NCBI RefSeq assembly: GCF_014171575.1
Contig: NZ_CP050453.1
Location: 1,302,001 to 1,366,000 of the forward strand
Length of the DNA: 64,000 nucleotides
Direction: 5' to 3'
Origin: Microbacterium sp. Se63.02b
GTDB taxonomy: Bacteria > Actinomycetota > Actinomycetes > Actinomycetales > Microbacteriaceae
Shown: piece after piece, positions 29,101-38,703 of the stretch
Layout: every line of letters begins with the position of its first letter
Position numbering within the stretch: the stretch's first letter is position 1
Notes under the pieces: generated by a model
Told to the model about the DNA's origin: nothing
Database searches by the model: none
Seen by the model: only the letters and a program-made list of their open reading frames with translations
Translations under genes and position numbers: made by a program

Positions 29101-30492
29101 TCACCGCGTGAGGAATGCCCGCAGGTCGCCGTTCAGTCGCGCCGCCACGTCGGGGTCGCTGTACATCATGTGACCGGCCCGATACCAGTGCGATTCGGTG
29201 CGCTCGCGGGGCAGCCCGAAGTGCCGCAGCAGATGGTCGGCGGCCCCCACAGTGGTCAGTGCGTCGTACACCCCGGTGCCGATGAAGAGTCGCGCATGCG
29301 GGTTCTGCTTCATCCATCGCGACAGCCGCGCGGGGTAGGGGTAGGTGTGGAACGGCGACGGTCGGCCGTAGGTGGGGAACGCGGCGCCGCCCTGCTCCTG
29401 CCAGTCCCAGTGGCGGCCGGCCTCCGTGTCGACGACCCGGTACGGACGTGCGGAGTCGTCGCCGAACACGTCGTGCCGCAGGCGCGACAGCCCGGTGACG
29501 TAGCGCGGGGAGAGCGCGGTGTCGGCGGGATCGTGGTCGAGCTCCCCGAAGCGGCGGTCGGCGGCGGGGGCGCGGTATCGACTGTCCGTCACGCCCAGCA
29601 CCTGGCCCGCGAGCAGCCGTTCGCGGAAGTCGGTCTTGCTGATCCACAGTCGGTCGCGCACGAGCTCCTCGGCCGGGATGCCGATCATCGCGGACAGCCG
29701 TTCGGCGACGGCATCCCGGTCGGCCGCGGGCAGCTCATCGCCCTGCAGCATGGCCGCGGCCAGATCGCCGCGCGCGAAGTCGAGGGCGTCCTCGGTGGCG
29801 TCCTCGACCGTCGCATGCCGGCGCGATCCGATGCCGTGGTACCAGGCGGTGGCGGCCTTGTAAGGCAGGTTGGCGAGGGCGCCGACGATGCTGCCGGGGC
29901 GATCCTGCGTCTCCTGGATGTTCACGGCTTGACCGAGCAGGGCGATCCCGGCCAGCGGTGCGGTGTCCATGCCGTGCGGGTTCGTCGCCAGGAACGCCGC
30001 GCGCAGCGTGCCGTAGCTCTCGCCGAGGAAGTACGTCGGCGCGTCCCAGCGGCCGTGCCGGTCGCGCCAGTCGCCGATCGCGGCCGCGATCGCGTCGGCG
30101 TCGCCCTCCACGGTGCGCAAGAGCGCGTGGTCGGCGTCGTCTGCGAAGGTGCCGAAGCCCGTGCCCGGTGCGTCGAGGAACACCAGGTCGGCGACGTCGA
30201 GGATGCTCGACGGGCTCTCCTCGATGCCGTACGGCGGCTGACCGGCGTCGTCCGGGTCCACGGGGATGCGCGCCCGCCACGGCCCGATTCCGCTCAGGTG
30301 CAGGTAGATCGACGAGACACCGGGCCCGCCGTTGGTGAGGAACACGACCGGCCGGCCGGGGGCATTCACCGTGTAGCTGAACGCCGACAGCGTGCCCTGG
30401 CGCGTGCCGTCGGAGCGCCGCAGCGGCAGCTCCTCCACCCGTGCGACGTACTCCAGCTCGCCGAGCCGGCCCGTCGTCTCGCGCGCGCTCAT
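29101..30492 (-). CDS. S10-family serine carboxypeptidase-like protein, no signal peptide
   Basis: This 463-aa alpha/beta-hydrolase-fold peptidase of family S10 shows the oxyanion block 'VVFLTNGGPGVSSIYLHLS', 'VFLDAPGTGFGTFA', the nucleophile 'YFLGESYGTLRAAFLA', a late Asp region ('ARLFIGTGVYD') and the catalytic His in 'WYRAGHMMYSD'. Typical eukaryotic S10 enzymes are secreted or vacuolar; this one starts without a signal peptide and should be cytoplasmic. It overlaps its upstream paralogue in TGATG, so the two are co-translated. The overlap argues for a joint role, perhaps trimming imported peptides or amides. Confidence 0.87.
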   Translation of the reverse strand: MSARETTGRLGELEYVARVEELPLRRSDGTRQGTLSAFSYTVNAPGRPVVFLTNGGPGVSSIYLHLSGIGPWRARIPVDPDDAGQPPYGIEESPSSILDVADLVFLDAPGTGFGTFADDADHALLRTVEGDADAIAAAIGDWRDRHGRWDAPTYFLGESYGTLRAAFLATNPHGMDTAPLAGIALLGQAVNIQETQDRPGSIVGALANLPYKAATAWYHGIGSRRHATVEDATEDALDFARGDLAAAMLQGDELPAADRDAVAERLSAMIGIPAEELVRDRLWISKTDFRERLLAGQVLGVTDSRYRAPAADRRFGELDHDPADTALSPRYVTGLSRLRHDVFGDDSARPYRVVDTEAGRHWDWQEQGGAAFPTYGRPSPFHTYPYPARLSRWMKQNPHARLFIGTGVYDALTTVGAADHLLRHFGLPRERTESHWYRAGHMMYSDPDVAARLNGDLRAFLTR

Positions 30493-31958
30493 CAGCGCGC
30501 TGTGGCGTCGCGGTAGAACGCGTCGAGGTCGCTCTTCATCTTCTGCACCGCGTCCTCGTCGACGAATGTCATGTGTCCGGATTCGTAGAACGTGAAGCGG
30601 ATGTTCTCTCGCAGCGACGGCGCGAGGTACAGGTGCGCCACGTCGATCTCGGGTCCGAAGAACGGCGTCGCGAGGTCGTAGTAGCCGCCCATCACGAACA
30701 CCCGGAGGTTCGGGTTGCGCCGAACGGCGGCGGAGAGGTCGAGCGACACATCCGGCACGAGCTGGGGTGCGTCGACGCCCGGCGCCTTGTGCTTCCAGTC
30801 CCACGCGCGGGAGATGGGCATGTTGTGCAGGTGCCGGTAGTGCAGGTCGCTCGTGAAGCCGATGTCCTCGACGAGATGCGCACGGTAGGTCGACAGGTGT
30901 GCGCTGTTGACCCCGGCGGTCGCCGCGTCGTCCGTCGCGGGGTCGTGCGAGCCGCCGCCGACCACGTACTGGTGTTCGGCCGTGAACCGGGTGTCGAAGC
31001 GGCCGATCACACGTCCTTCGTCGGCCAGCAGCGCGTAGCGGAAGGGCTCCATGCCGATGCGGAAGTGGTTCTTCTTCAGGAGCGCGGCGTCGAGGCCGAT
31101 CAGGGCGCTCATCCGTTCGGCGACCTCGTCCTCGACCTCGGGCGAGATCAGGTCGCCCTGCAGCAGCGCCGCCGCGAACGGTCCCTGGGCGAAGGCCCTC
31201 GCCTCCTCCAGGAACGGCTCGAGCTCCTCGTGGGCCGTGCGCGCCCTGCCGTGGTACCAGGCCGTGGCGGCGAACGAGGGGAGCAGGTTGATGTACTCGC
31301 GGGGGCCGCCGAGGTTGCTCTCTCCCCAGTTGAGCACGGTCGACAGCAGCACGACGCCGTTGAAGTCGAGGCCCTGGTTCTGCAGACGGTGCACGAGGGA
31401 CGCGGCGCGCGTGGTGCCGTAGGACTCGCCGAACAGGAAGCGCGGGGCGTTCCACCGGTCGGTGATCGTCAGCCAGCGGGTGATCGCTCGGGCGAACGCG
31501 TCGACGTCCTGGTCGACGCCCCACACGTCGGACGCTGTCGCATCGCCGCTCAGTCGGGAGTATCCGGTGCCGGGTGCGTCGATGAACACGAGGTCGGACT
31601 CGGTGAGCAGCGTGTGCGGGTTGTCGCCCGTGACGTAGGGCGCGGGCGGGGTCGCCCGCGGCGTGTTGGTGGGCGTGCGTCGCGGACCGAAGCCGCCGAT
31701 GTTGAGCCAGAGACTCGCCGAACCGGGCCCGCCGTTGAAGAGGAAGGTGACGGGCCGCACGGGCGCCCCCTCCTCTCGATCCGCGACGTACGAGGTGTAG
31801 AACACGCTGGCGAGCGGCCGGTGCTCGTCGTCGCGCACGATCACCGTGCCGGCGCCCGCGGCGTAGTCGATCGAGCGTCCTCCTGCGGTGATGCGGTGGC
31901 GGCGCGAGGTGAACGTCTCGATGTCGGCGTCTGCGGCGGCGGGGGTCTGCTCGGTCAC
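30492..31958 (-). CDS. S10-family serine carboxypeptidase-like protein, no signal peptide
   Basis: This is the first gene of a two-gene unit, 488 aa and intact. S10 motifs: 'VTFLFNGGPGSASLWLNIGG', 'VFIDAPGTGYSRLS', the nucleophile 'FLFGESYGTTRAASLVHRL', 'RVFVMGGYYDLATPFFG' (catalytic Asp region) and 'FTFYESGHMTFVDED' (catalytic His). The N-terminus is hydrophilic with no export signal. Its start lies 20 bases from the palindrome at 31979-32006, which resembles the operators of the catabolic island, so the pair probably belongs to that regulon. Confidence 0.88.
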   Translation of the reverse strand: MTEQTPAAADADIETFTSRRHRITAGGRSIDYAAGAGTVIVRDDEHRPLASVFYTSYVADREEGAPVRPVTFLFNGGPGSASLWLNIGGFGPRRTPTNTPRATPPAPYVTGDNPHTLLTESDLVFIDAPGTGYSRLSGDATASDVWGVDQDVDAFARAITRWLTITDRWNAPRFLFGESYGTTRAASLVHRLQNQGLDFNGVVLLSTVLNWGESNLGGPREYINLLPSFAATAWYHGRARTAHEELEPFLEEARAFAQGPFAAALLQGDLISPEVEDEVAERMSALIGLDAALLKKNHFRIGMEPFRYALLADEGRVIGRFDTRFTAEHQYVVGGGSHDPATDDAATAGVNSAHLSTYRAHLVEDIGFTSDLHYRHLHNMPISRAWDWKHKAPGVDAPQLVPDVSLDLSAAVRRNPNLRVFVMGGYYDLATPFFGPEIDVAHLYLAPSLRENIRFTFYESGHMTFVDEDAVQKMKSDLDAFYRDATAR

Positions 31959-31978
31959 GGGGCTCCCTCGGGATCAAT

Positions 31979-32006
31979 GAGTGAATTGAATATATCTTAA
32001 TCACTC
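31979..32006. promoter_or_regulatory. Operator D: 28-bp palindrome upstream of the S10 pair
   Basis: GAGTGAAT (31979-31986) and ATCACTC (32000-32006) are the outer ends of an imperfect inverted repeat with ATAT at its centre. It contains AATTGAATATATCT (31984-31997), nearly identical to the left half of Operators A and B. It overlaps the last two codons of the convergently placed end of the RamB-like gene and sits just upstream of the S10 start. The right half has one extra base compared with Operator B. Confidence 0.5.
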
Positions 32007-33442
32007 ACTGGCGTGACGTCCGAGGAAGTTGTAGACCTCGTTGTCGTCCACGCCGGGGAACGCCCCGCGCGGCAGCGGCGAGAACATGTGGGTGTGCACG
32101 CGCGCGCTCGGCCAGGCCTTCCCGTTCCAGCGTTCCGTCAGCTCGGTGGAGGGGCGACGGCAGCAGGATTCGTCGGGGCAGGTCGACACGGCGCGATCGT
32201 TCGTCTCGCGTCCACGCCACCAGCGCGCGTCGTCGAACGGCACTCCGACGGTGACCGAGAACTCGCCGTCGGTCGAGGAGCCGGTCTGCGTCGAGCACCA
32301 GAACGTGCCGGAGGGCGTATCGGTGTACTGGTGGTGCTCGACCGTGCGGTTCTGCTGCGTGAACGCCGCGCGGGCCTGGAACTTGCGGCACACGCGCTGC
32401 CCCTCGACGGCGCCCGTGACGTCCATCGGCAGCGGCAGGTCGTCGTTCTCGTACACGCGGGTGATCGCGCCGGTGGAGTCGACGCGCAGGAAGTGCAGCG
32501 ACATGCCGAGGTGCTGCGTGAGCAGATTGGTCATCCGCATGCCCGCGGCTTCGTGCGTGACCCCGAATCCGTCGCGGAAGTCCTCGACCGCGAGGTTGCG
32601 GTCCTTCTTCGCCTGCTGCAGGAAGGCGACGGCCGCGGTCTCCGGCATGAGGCAGCACGCGGCGAAGTAGTTGATCTCCAGGCGCTGCTGCAGGAAGTCG
32701 GCGTAGTCGGTGGGCGGGGTGTGTCCGAGCAGCCGGTGCGCCATGGCCTGCAACGCCATGGATCGCAGTCCGTGTCCGCCGGGGATCGATGCGGGCGGCA
32801 GGTAGATGCGTCCGTTCTCGAGGTCGGTCACCGACCGGGTGGAGTGGGGGAGGTCGTTGACGTAGATCAGCTCGAAGCCGAGCTTCTCGGCCATGATGCT
32901 CACGGTGCGGTGCGTGAGTGCGCCCTGCGTGTGGCCCGCTGCCTTGAGCTGCTTCTCGGCGAGCCGCTCGATGTCGGGGAGGTAGTTGTTCTGGGCGCGC
33001 ATGCGCAGTCGCAGCTCGGTGTTGGCGCGTCGCGCCTCCTCTGGCGTCGCGATGGCTTCGCGCTCGCGGCGCTCCAGCTCGTGGTGCAGGCCGAGGATCG
33101 ATTCGATCGTCTCGTCGCTCATGCCCTTCGTGACGCGCACGGGCGCGATGCCGAGCTGCCGGAACAGCGGACTCTCCTGCGCCCGCTCGAGGGCGATCTC
33201 GAGTGCGGCACGTCGATTCGGGGTTCGCCCGAGATGAGGTCGGTCACCTCGGTCTTCGTGGCCTGGGCGATCGCCTGCAGGAGCGACAGCTTGGGCTCGC
33301 GCTTGCCGTTCTCGATGAGGCTCAGCTGCGAACCGGCGACGCCGACGAGGGCGCCGAGCTCGTCGAGCGTGTACCCGTTGTCCAGCCGGTGGTGCCGGAT
33401 GCGATGACCGAGAGTCGTGAGGTGGATGCCGGAGGACGCCAT
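32001..33442 (-). CDS. RamB/ScfR-like transcriptional regulator (frame break)
   Basis: This XRE-type regulator belongs to the short-chain fatty acyl (ScfR) group that includes RamB, about 480 aa after correction. Residues about 10-65 form the helix-turn-helix ('LGHRIRHHRLDNGYTLDEL', 'GALVGVAGSQLSLIENGKR'). A central IrrE-like region follows ('EKLGFELIYVNDLP', 'GRIYLPPASIPGGHGLRSM', 'RLEINYFAACCLMPETAA'). The C-terminal DUF2083 part carries paired cysteines ('STCPDESCCRRPST'). One C is missing near 33217 ('GEPPNRRAALEIALERAQ' expected). RamB relatives control acetate, glyoxylate and gluconeogenic genes. It is divergent from pckG with 109 bases between, so pckG is a likely target. Confidence 0.87.
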
Positions 33443-33454
33443 TGTTTGAGTCTA

Positions 33455-33494
33455 GCGAAAGAATCGTGATTCTTATCGCCCGGATTGGCGAAAA
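33455..33494. promoter_or_regulatory. Candidate operator region between RamB-like gene and pckG
   Basis: GCGAAA occurs at 33455-33460 and GCGAAAA at 33489-33495, about three helical turns apart, with the palindrome GAATCGTGATTC (33461-33472) between them. The patch is AT-rich and lies between two divergent starts. Known RamB sites are A/T-rich with a GC core; this match is only suggestive. Confidence 0.35.
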
Positions 33495-33551
33495 CTTCCC
33501 CAGGAGTGCGAAGAAGATGGATGCAACGCCCCACACATCTAAGGAGCAGTC

Positions 33552-35413
33552 ATGGCCATGGCCGAAGTCTTCACGCCCCGCACGTCTCCCGTCTCCGCGA
33601 CGCGCACGTTCGGCACGGCGCCGACGTATGACACTCCCGCGATGGCGGAGCTGGCCGCGTGGGTCGAGGAGATCCGCGAGCTCACCCAGCCCGACGCCGT
33701 GCACTGGGTCGACGGCTCGCGCGCCGAGAACGACTGGCTGCTGCGCGGACTCGTCGACGAGGGCAAGCTCATCAAACTGAACCCCGAATGGCGTCCCGGT
33801 TCCTTCCTGGCTCGCTCGCACCCCAGCGACGTCGCCCGCACCGAGGGTCGCACGTTCATCGCCTCGGAGCGCGAGGAAGACGCCGGCCCCACGAACAACT
33901 GGGCCGCTCCCGCCGAGATGCACGCGAAGATGGACGAGATCTTCGAGGGCTCGATGCGCGGTCGCACCATGTACGTCGTGCCCTTCTCCATGGGTCGCGT
34001 CGGCGGTCCCCTCTCGCACATCGGCGTGCAGATCACCGACAGCGCATACGCGGTGGCCTCGATCGGCATCATGACGCGCGTCGGCGACGAGGTCACTCGT
34101 CAGATCGCCGAGGGTGCGCCCTGGGTCAAGACCGTGCATTCGGTCGGTGCGCCGCTCGCCGCCGGTGAGCCCGACGTCGAGTGGCCATGCAACGACGACA
34201 AGTACATCGTGCACTTCCCGGAGACGCTCGAGGTCTACTCCTACGGCTCGGGCTACGGCGGCAACGCGATCCTCGCGAAGAAGTGCTTCGCGTTGCGCAT
34301 CGCCTCCGTGATCGCCCGCGACGAGGGCTGGCTCGCCGAGCACATGCTCCTCATCCGCGTGATCGACCCGCAGGGCAAGGCCTACCACGTGGCCGCCGCG
34401 TTCCCCTCGGCGTGCGGCAAGACGAACCTCGCGATGCTGCGCCCGACGATCCCCGGCTGGAAGGTCGAGACCCTCGGTGACGACATCGCCTGGATCCGAC
34501 CGGGGAGGACGGTCGCCTCTGGGCCATCAACCCCGAGGCCGGCTTCTTCGGCGTCGCGCCGGGCACCGGCGAGTCGACCAACGTCACCGCGGTCGAGACC
34601 CTGTGGGGCAACACCATCTTCACGAACGTCGCGCTCCGACCCGACGGCGACGTCTGGTGGGAAGGCCTGACCGACGAGGCGCCCGCGAACCTGATCGACT
34701 GGGAGGGCAACGAGTGGACGCCCGACTCCGGTCGCCCGGCCGCACACCCCAACTCGCGCTTCACGGTGTCGGCGGCACAGTGCCCGCAGATCTCCGAGGA
34801 CTGGGAAGAGGCCGTGCCGCTCGACGTCATCCTCTTCGGCGGACGCCGCGCCAGCAACGTGCCGCTCGTGGTCGAGGCGACCGACTGGACGCACGGCGTC
34901 TTCCTGGGCTCGAACATCTCGTCCGAGCGCACCGCCGCGGCCGAGGGCACCGTGGGCGAGCTGCGCCGCGACCCGTTCGCGATGCTCCCGTTCTGCGGCT
35001 ACAACATGGCGGACTACTTCGGGCACTGGCTCTCGGTGGGCCGGGGGCTCCGCTTCGACCGCGCGCCGCGCATCTTCCAGGTGAACTGGTTCCGCCGCGG
35101 TGCGGACGGCCGCTTCCTGTGGCCCGGCTTCGGCGACAACTCGCGCGTCGTGGACTGGATCATCCGTCGCGTCGCCGGCGACGTGCCCGCGGTCGACAGC
35201 CCGATCGGACGCCTGCCGCGCGTGGACGACCTCAACCTCGACGGACTCGATCTCCCCGCCGCCGACCTCGACGAGCTGTTCTCGGTCGACGCGGAGGCCT
35301 GGAAGACCGAGGCCGACCTGACCGAGGAGTTCTACGACACGTTCGGCGACAAGGTCCCCGCGGCGCTGCGCGCCGAGCTGGCTTCGCTGCGCTACCGCCT
35401 CGCGAAGGCGTAG
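33552..35413 (+). CDS. pckG: Phosphoenolpyruvate carboxykinase, GTP-dependent (frame break)
   Basis: This converts oxaloacetate and GTP to phosphoenolpyruvate, GDP and CO2, the entry step of gluconeogenesis. The product has about 620 aa after correction, the size of GTP-type enzymes. Motifs: '[20 protein letters not shown]' (substrate site), '[19 protein letters not shown]' (metal-binding Lys), the P-loop '[15 protein letters not shown]' with its reactive Cys, '[10 protein letters not shown]', and '[16 protein letters not shown]'. One G is missing near 34503 (CCGGGGAGGAC should have five Gs), which breaks the frame at the second metal region. The ATG follows AAGGAGCAG. The divergent RamB-like regulator and gapB in this window fit a gluconeogenic set. 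Confidence 0.93.
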
Positions 35414-35423
35414 CCCACAGACC

Positions 35424-35534
35424 GGTGCCGGTTCGGGGGAGCCGGCACCTTGGGGCCCCACGCCCCGCAGATCCGCGAAGGCGGGACATCCGAGACGAAC
35501 CCATGGCTGAGTGGTCTCAGACGTCCCGCCTTCG
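35424..35534 (+). terminator. Two successive hairpins after pckG
   Basis: GGTGCCGG (35424-35431) pairs with CCGGCACC (35442-35449). Further on, CGAAGGCGGGAC (35476-35487) pairs with GTCCCGCCTTCG (35523-35534), with GAGAC/GTCTC extending the stem. They fill the 198-base gap between pckG and the next gene, which holds no other visible feature. Confidence 0.6.
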
Positions 35535-35611
35535 TGTTGTCGGGAACACCCGCGTCGCGACGATAGGGTCGTGACATCCGCGCGTCTGCGGATTCGTGCG
35601 GGGGGAATGCG

Positions 35612-36736
35612 ATGCGGCGAGGTCTGATCGGTGGAGCGGTGCTCGCCGTCCTGTGGTTCGTGTGCGGATGGGTCCCGTACTTCCTGTCGGCGGCAGGCGG
35701 GAGCCTGGCGACGCTGGCGCAGCTGATCCCGTCACCGATGGGCAGAGGCGTCTTCGGCAGTCCGCTCCTGTGGGCCGTCATCGTGCAGCTGCTCATGGCG
35801 ACGGTGCTCGTCACGGGTTTCGCCGTGCTCTCCACGAGGCTCTCCGCAGGTCGCGCGTCGTTCGCCGGTGGCTGGCTCGCGGCGGTCCTGAGCGCCTTCG
35901 CCATCGGAGCCGCCCTCGATCTGGGCAGCTTCTTCACGTGGGTGGGCAGTTTCGGGATCGGAGGAGCCGTCGGCACCATGGGCGCCGCATCCGAGTCGAC
36001 CTGGTGGGCCGTGGTCGTTGGGTGGCTCCCGGCTCTCGTGAGCATGCGGCGGCGTCCGATGCCCGACACCGAACCGGTGCCCCCTCGCGCGTCTCGCGCG
36101 ACCGGGTCGCTCGTCGTGTCGCTGGTGGCGGTGCTCGCGCTGATCCTGCTCCCCATCGCGGCCGAAGCCGGCGCCGCCGCCACGCAGGAGCGACTGCGCG
36201 AGGAACAGGCCACAGCGCAGGGGAGGCCGATCCGAGCGGCGCAGCGGCCCCTGACCCGTCCGCAGCGGGAGAACCGGTCCCGACGGCGGCACCCGCGGAA
36301 GGCTCGGCCGCGGAGGGGGCGCACCGCCGAGAGCACGACGATCCTCGCTCCCGCGCCCGACGGCGCGACGGGCCATAGGGGACAGTCGCTGTCGCTCGTG
36401 AACGTCTCGGACGAGACGTGCGTCATCGAGGGGTATCCCGACGTCGCGTACGGCGACCAGAACGGGCACCTCCTCGACGTGTCGGTCGAACACGGCCGCT
36501 CATTCATGGCGGAGGATCCGGGGGCCGCGCCGATCACCCTCCAGCCCGGGGAGTCGGCCTCGGCGGTGCTCGGATGGGACGCGAACTCGGAGCAGGGGCA
36601 GCTCGCCGCCCGCAGCCTGTGGATCGCCGTGGCCCCAGGGCAGGAGAGACTCTCCTGGGAGATGCCGCTCGACATCATCCAGGGCGCGACCGTTCATGTC
36701 ACGGCATGGCAGGCCGCAGCGCCCCCGGAAGGCTGA
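35612..36736 (+). CDS. Membrane protein with C-terminal DUF4232 domain
   Basis: This about 374-aa protein has four N-terminal hydrophobic segments (residues about 5-30, 48-70, 85-110 and 120-145), a further membrane segment near 170-190 ('LVVSLVAVLALILLPIAA'), and then a low-complexity linker into an extracytoplasmic DUF4232-like domain ('GHRGQSLSLVNVSDETCVIE', then 'GYPDVAYGD'). The linker as read is Arg-rich. The other frame gives 'EADPSGAAAPDPSAAGEPVP', a normal Ala/Pro linker, so one G was probably lost near 36221 and the frame restored by a second error near 36315. The function is unknown; DUF4232 proteins are cell-envelope proteins of actinomycetes. Confidence 0.7.
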   Translation: MRRGLIGGAVLAVLWFVCGWVPYFLSAAGGSLATLAQLIPSPMGRGVFGSPLLWAVIVQLLMATVLVTGFAVLSTRLSAGRASFAGGWLAAVLSAFAIGAALDLGSFFTWVGSFGIGGAVGTMGAASESTWWAVVVGWLPALVSMRRRPMPDTEPVPPRASRATGSLVVSLVAVLALILLPIAAEAGAAATQERLREEQATAQGRPIRAAQRPLTRPQRENRSRRRHPRKARPRRGRTAESTTILAPAPDGATGHRGQSLSLVNVSDETCVIEGYPDVAYGDQNGHLLDVSVEHGRSFMAEDPGAAPITLQPGESASAVLGWDANSEQGQLAARSLWIAVAPGQERLSWEMPLDIIQGATVHVTAWQAAAPPEG

Positions 36737-36740
36737 CTCC

Positions 36741-38626
36741 TCAGGCGAGCAGCTGGTGCCTGGCGAGATCGCGGTACAGGGGCGTCGACTCCACGAGTTC
36801 GGCGTGCGTGCCCTGACCGACCACGGCGCCGTCCTGCAGCACCACGATCAGGTCGCTGTCCACGACGGTCGAGAGGCGGTGCGCGATGACGACGAGCGTC
36901 CGGTCGGTGGACACCGCGTCGATGGCCTCGCGCATGCGCTGCTCGTTCACCCCGTCGAGTGACGACGTCGACTCGTCGAGCAGCAGGATGGGGGCATCCG
37001 TGAGCAGGGCGCGCGCGATCGCGAGACGCTGACGCTCGCCGCCCGACAGCATCACGCCGTCTTCTCCGACGGGTGCGTCGACGCCGAGGGGGTTGCGCTC
37101 GAGCACGTCCGCGAGGTTCACCGCGCGCAGCACGCGCTCGCAGTCCGCGTCGGAGGCGTCGGGGGATGCGAGCTGGAGGTTCTCCGCCAGCGTGCCGGCG
37201 AGAGTGGGGGCATCCTGCTCGACGTACCCGAAGTGGGCGCGGAGCTCGTCACGAGGGTAGGTGCGCGCGTCGTGGCCGGCGACGCGGATCGACCCTCCGG
37301 TCGGGTCGTAGAAGCGCTCGATGAGCGAGAGGATCGTGCTCTTGCCCGCACCGCTCGGACCGACCAGGGCGACGCGGGCGCCCCTCGGAACGGCGAAGGA
37401 GACCCCGCGCAGCACCTCATGGTCCTCGACGGCAGGGGCGGCATCCTCCGCGGACTCCAGGTGGGCGTCGGCGAGCAGGGTCCTGGCCTCCTTCGCCGCA
37501 GCCTGGCGGGCGGCCACGACGTTGGCGGGGTAGTGGAAGCGCACGTCGCGGAACTCGATAGCCGGTGCATCCGGAGCGGGTTCCTCCCGAGGGACGGTGG
37601 CGGCGATGGCGGCGTCGTCCTGCGACTCGGTCGGCAGGTCGAGCACCTCCTGGATGCGGCCGAGGGCGCCGAGCGCCTGATTCACGGAGGTGATCGCGCC
37701 GAAGGTCGTCGCGAGGGGCATCACGAGCAGGAACAGGAACATGATGAACGAGATCAGCGAGGCGATGGTGATCGCCCCTGCGGCGACCCGGAACCCGCCG
37801 ACACCCAGGACCACGAGCAGTGACAGCTGCAGCGCGATACCCGAGACGGGCACGACGAGGGAGGAGATCTTGGCGATGCGCACGCCGATGCCGTAGGTCT
37901 CCGACGCGAGGTCCGTCACCGCGGCGGCCTCTCGCTCTGTCGCCCCGGAGGCGCGGATGGTGCGGATCGAGCCGATCGCGCGCTCCACGCCGGACGCCAG
38001 CTCGCCGACCTTCATCTGCTGCGCCGTCGACGCGGTGCGGATGCGTCCGCTGAGCAGTACGACCACGGTGACCGAGATGCCGATCACGACCACGATGAGC
38101 AGCAGCAGCACGGGGTCGATCACCAGCATCGCGATGAGCGCACCGAGGAAGAGCACGGCGCTGCCGACGGCATCCGCGAGGCCTTGGGTGAGCACGGCGT
38201 ACAGCAGCGTCGTGTCGGTGCCGACGCGCGAGACGAGGTCACCGGTGCGGCGGGCATCGAACTCCGAGGTGGGAAGGTGCAGGATCCGTGCGATGAGCTT
38301 GCGACGGCTCGAGTACACGACCGCGGTCCCGGTGCGCTGCAGCAGATAGTGCTGGAAGCCGGAGATGACCGACGACACGATCACGAAGCCGACCAGGAGC
38401 CACACCAGGATGCCGATCCCGGTGTCGGACTGCACGGCTTCGATCACCTGACCGACGAGCAGCGGCTGCACGAGCGAGGTCGCGGCGCCGACGACGCTGA
38501 GCACGGCGACCACGATGAGGGTGCGCTTGTGCTCGAACAGGAAGGGGAGGAGCTGGCGGAAGGTGGCGCGGGGCCTTCGGGCTGTGCGCCACGGCCGCGG
38601 CGGCGTGCGGTCGCGGAACCGGACAT
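36741..38626 (-). CDS. ABC exporter, fused membrane and ATPase domains (frame break near start)
   Basis: This is a type IV (exporter) half-transporter of about 628 aa. It starts at the ATG at 38626 ('MSGSATARRRGRGAQPEG'). One C is lost near 38575, after which it continues 'RATFRQLLPFLFEHKRTLIV'. Six membrane segments fill residues about 40-320. The nucleotide-binding domain has 'VALVGPSGAGKSTILSLI' (Walker A), 'MLSGGERQRLAIARALL' (signature), 'ILLLDESTSSLD' (Walker B) and 'VVIAHRLSTV' (H-loop). Between the domains is an unusual insertion 'ARQAAAKEARTLLADAHLE'. It is convergent with the DUF4232 gene, with 4 bases between stops. The substrate is unknown; the family exports lipids, drugs or peptides. 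Confidence 0.87.
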
Positions 38627-38703
38627 GGGTGACCTCGATCTGGAGATGGTACTTCGACCGTACTTCGTGCGCGCTCGAATCCTATGGGCGGGCTGTATGC
38701 GGT

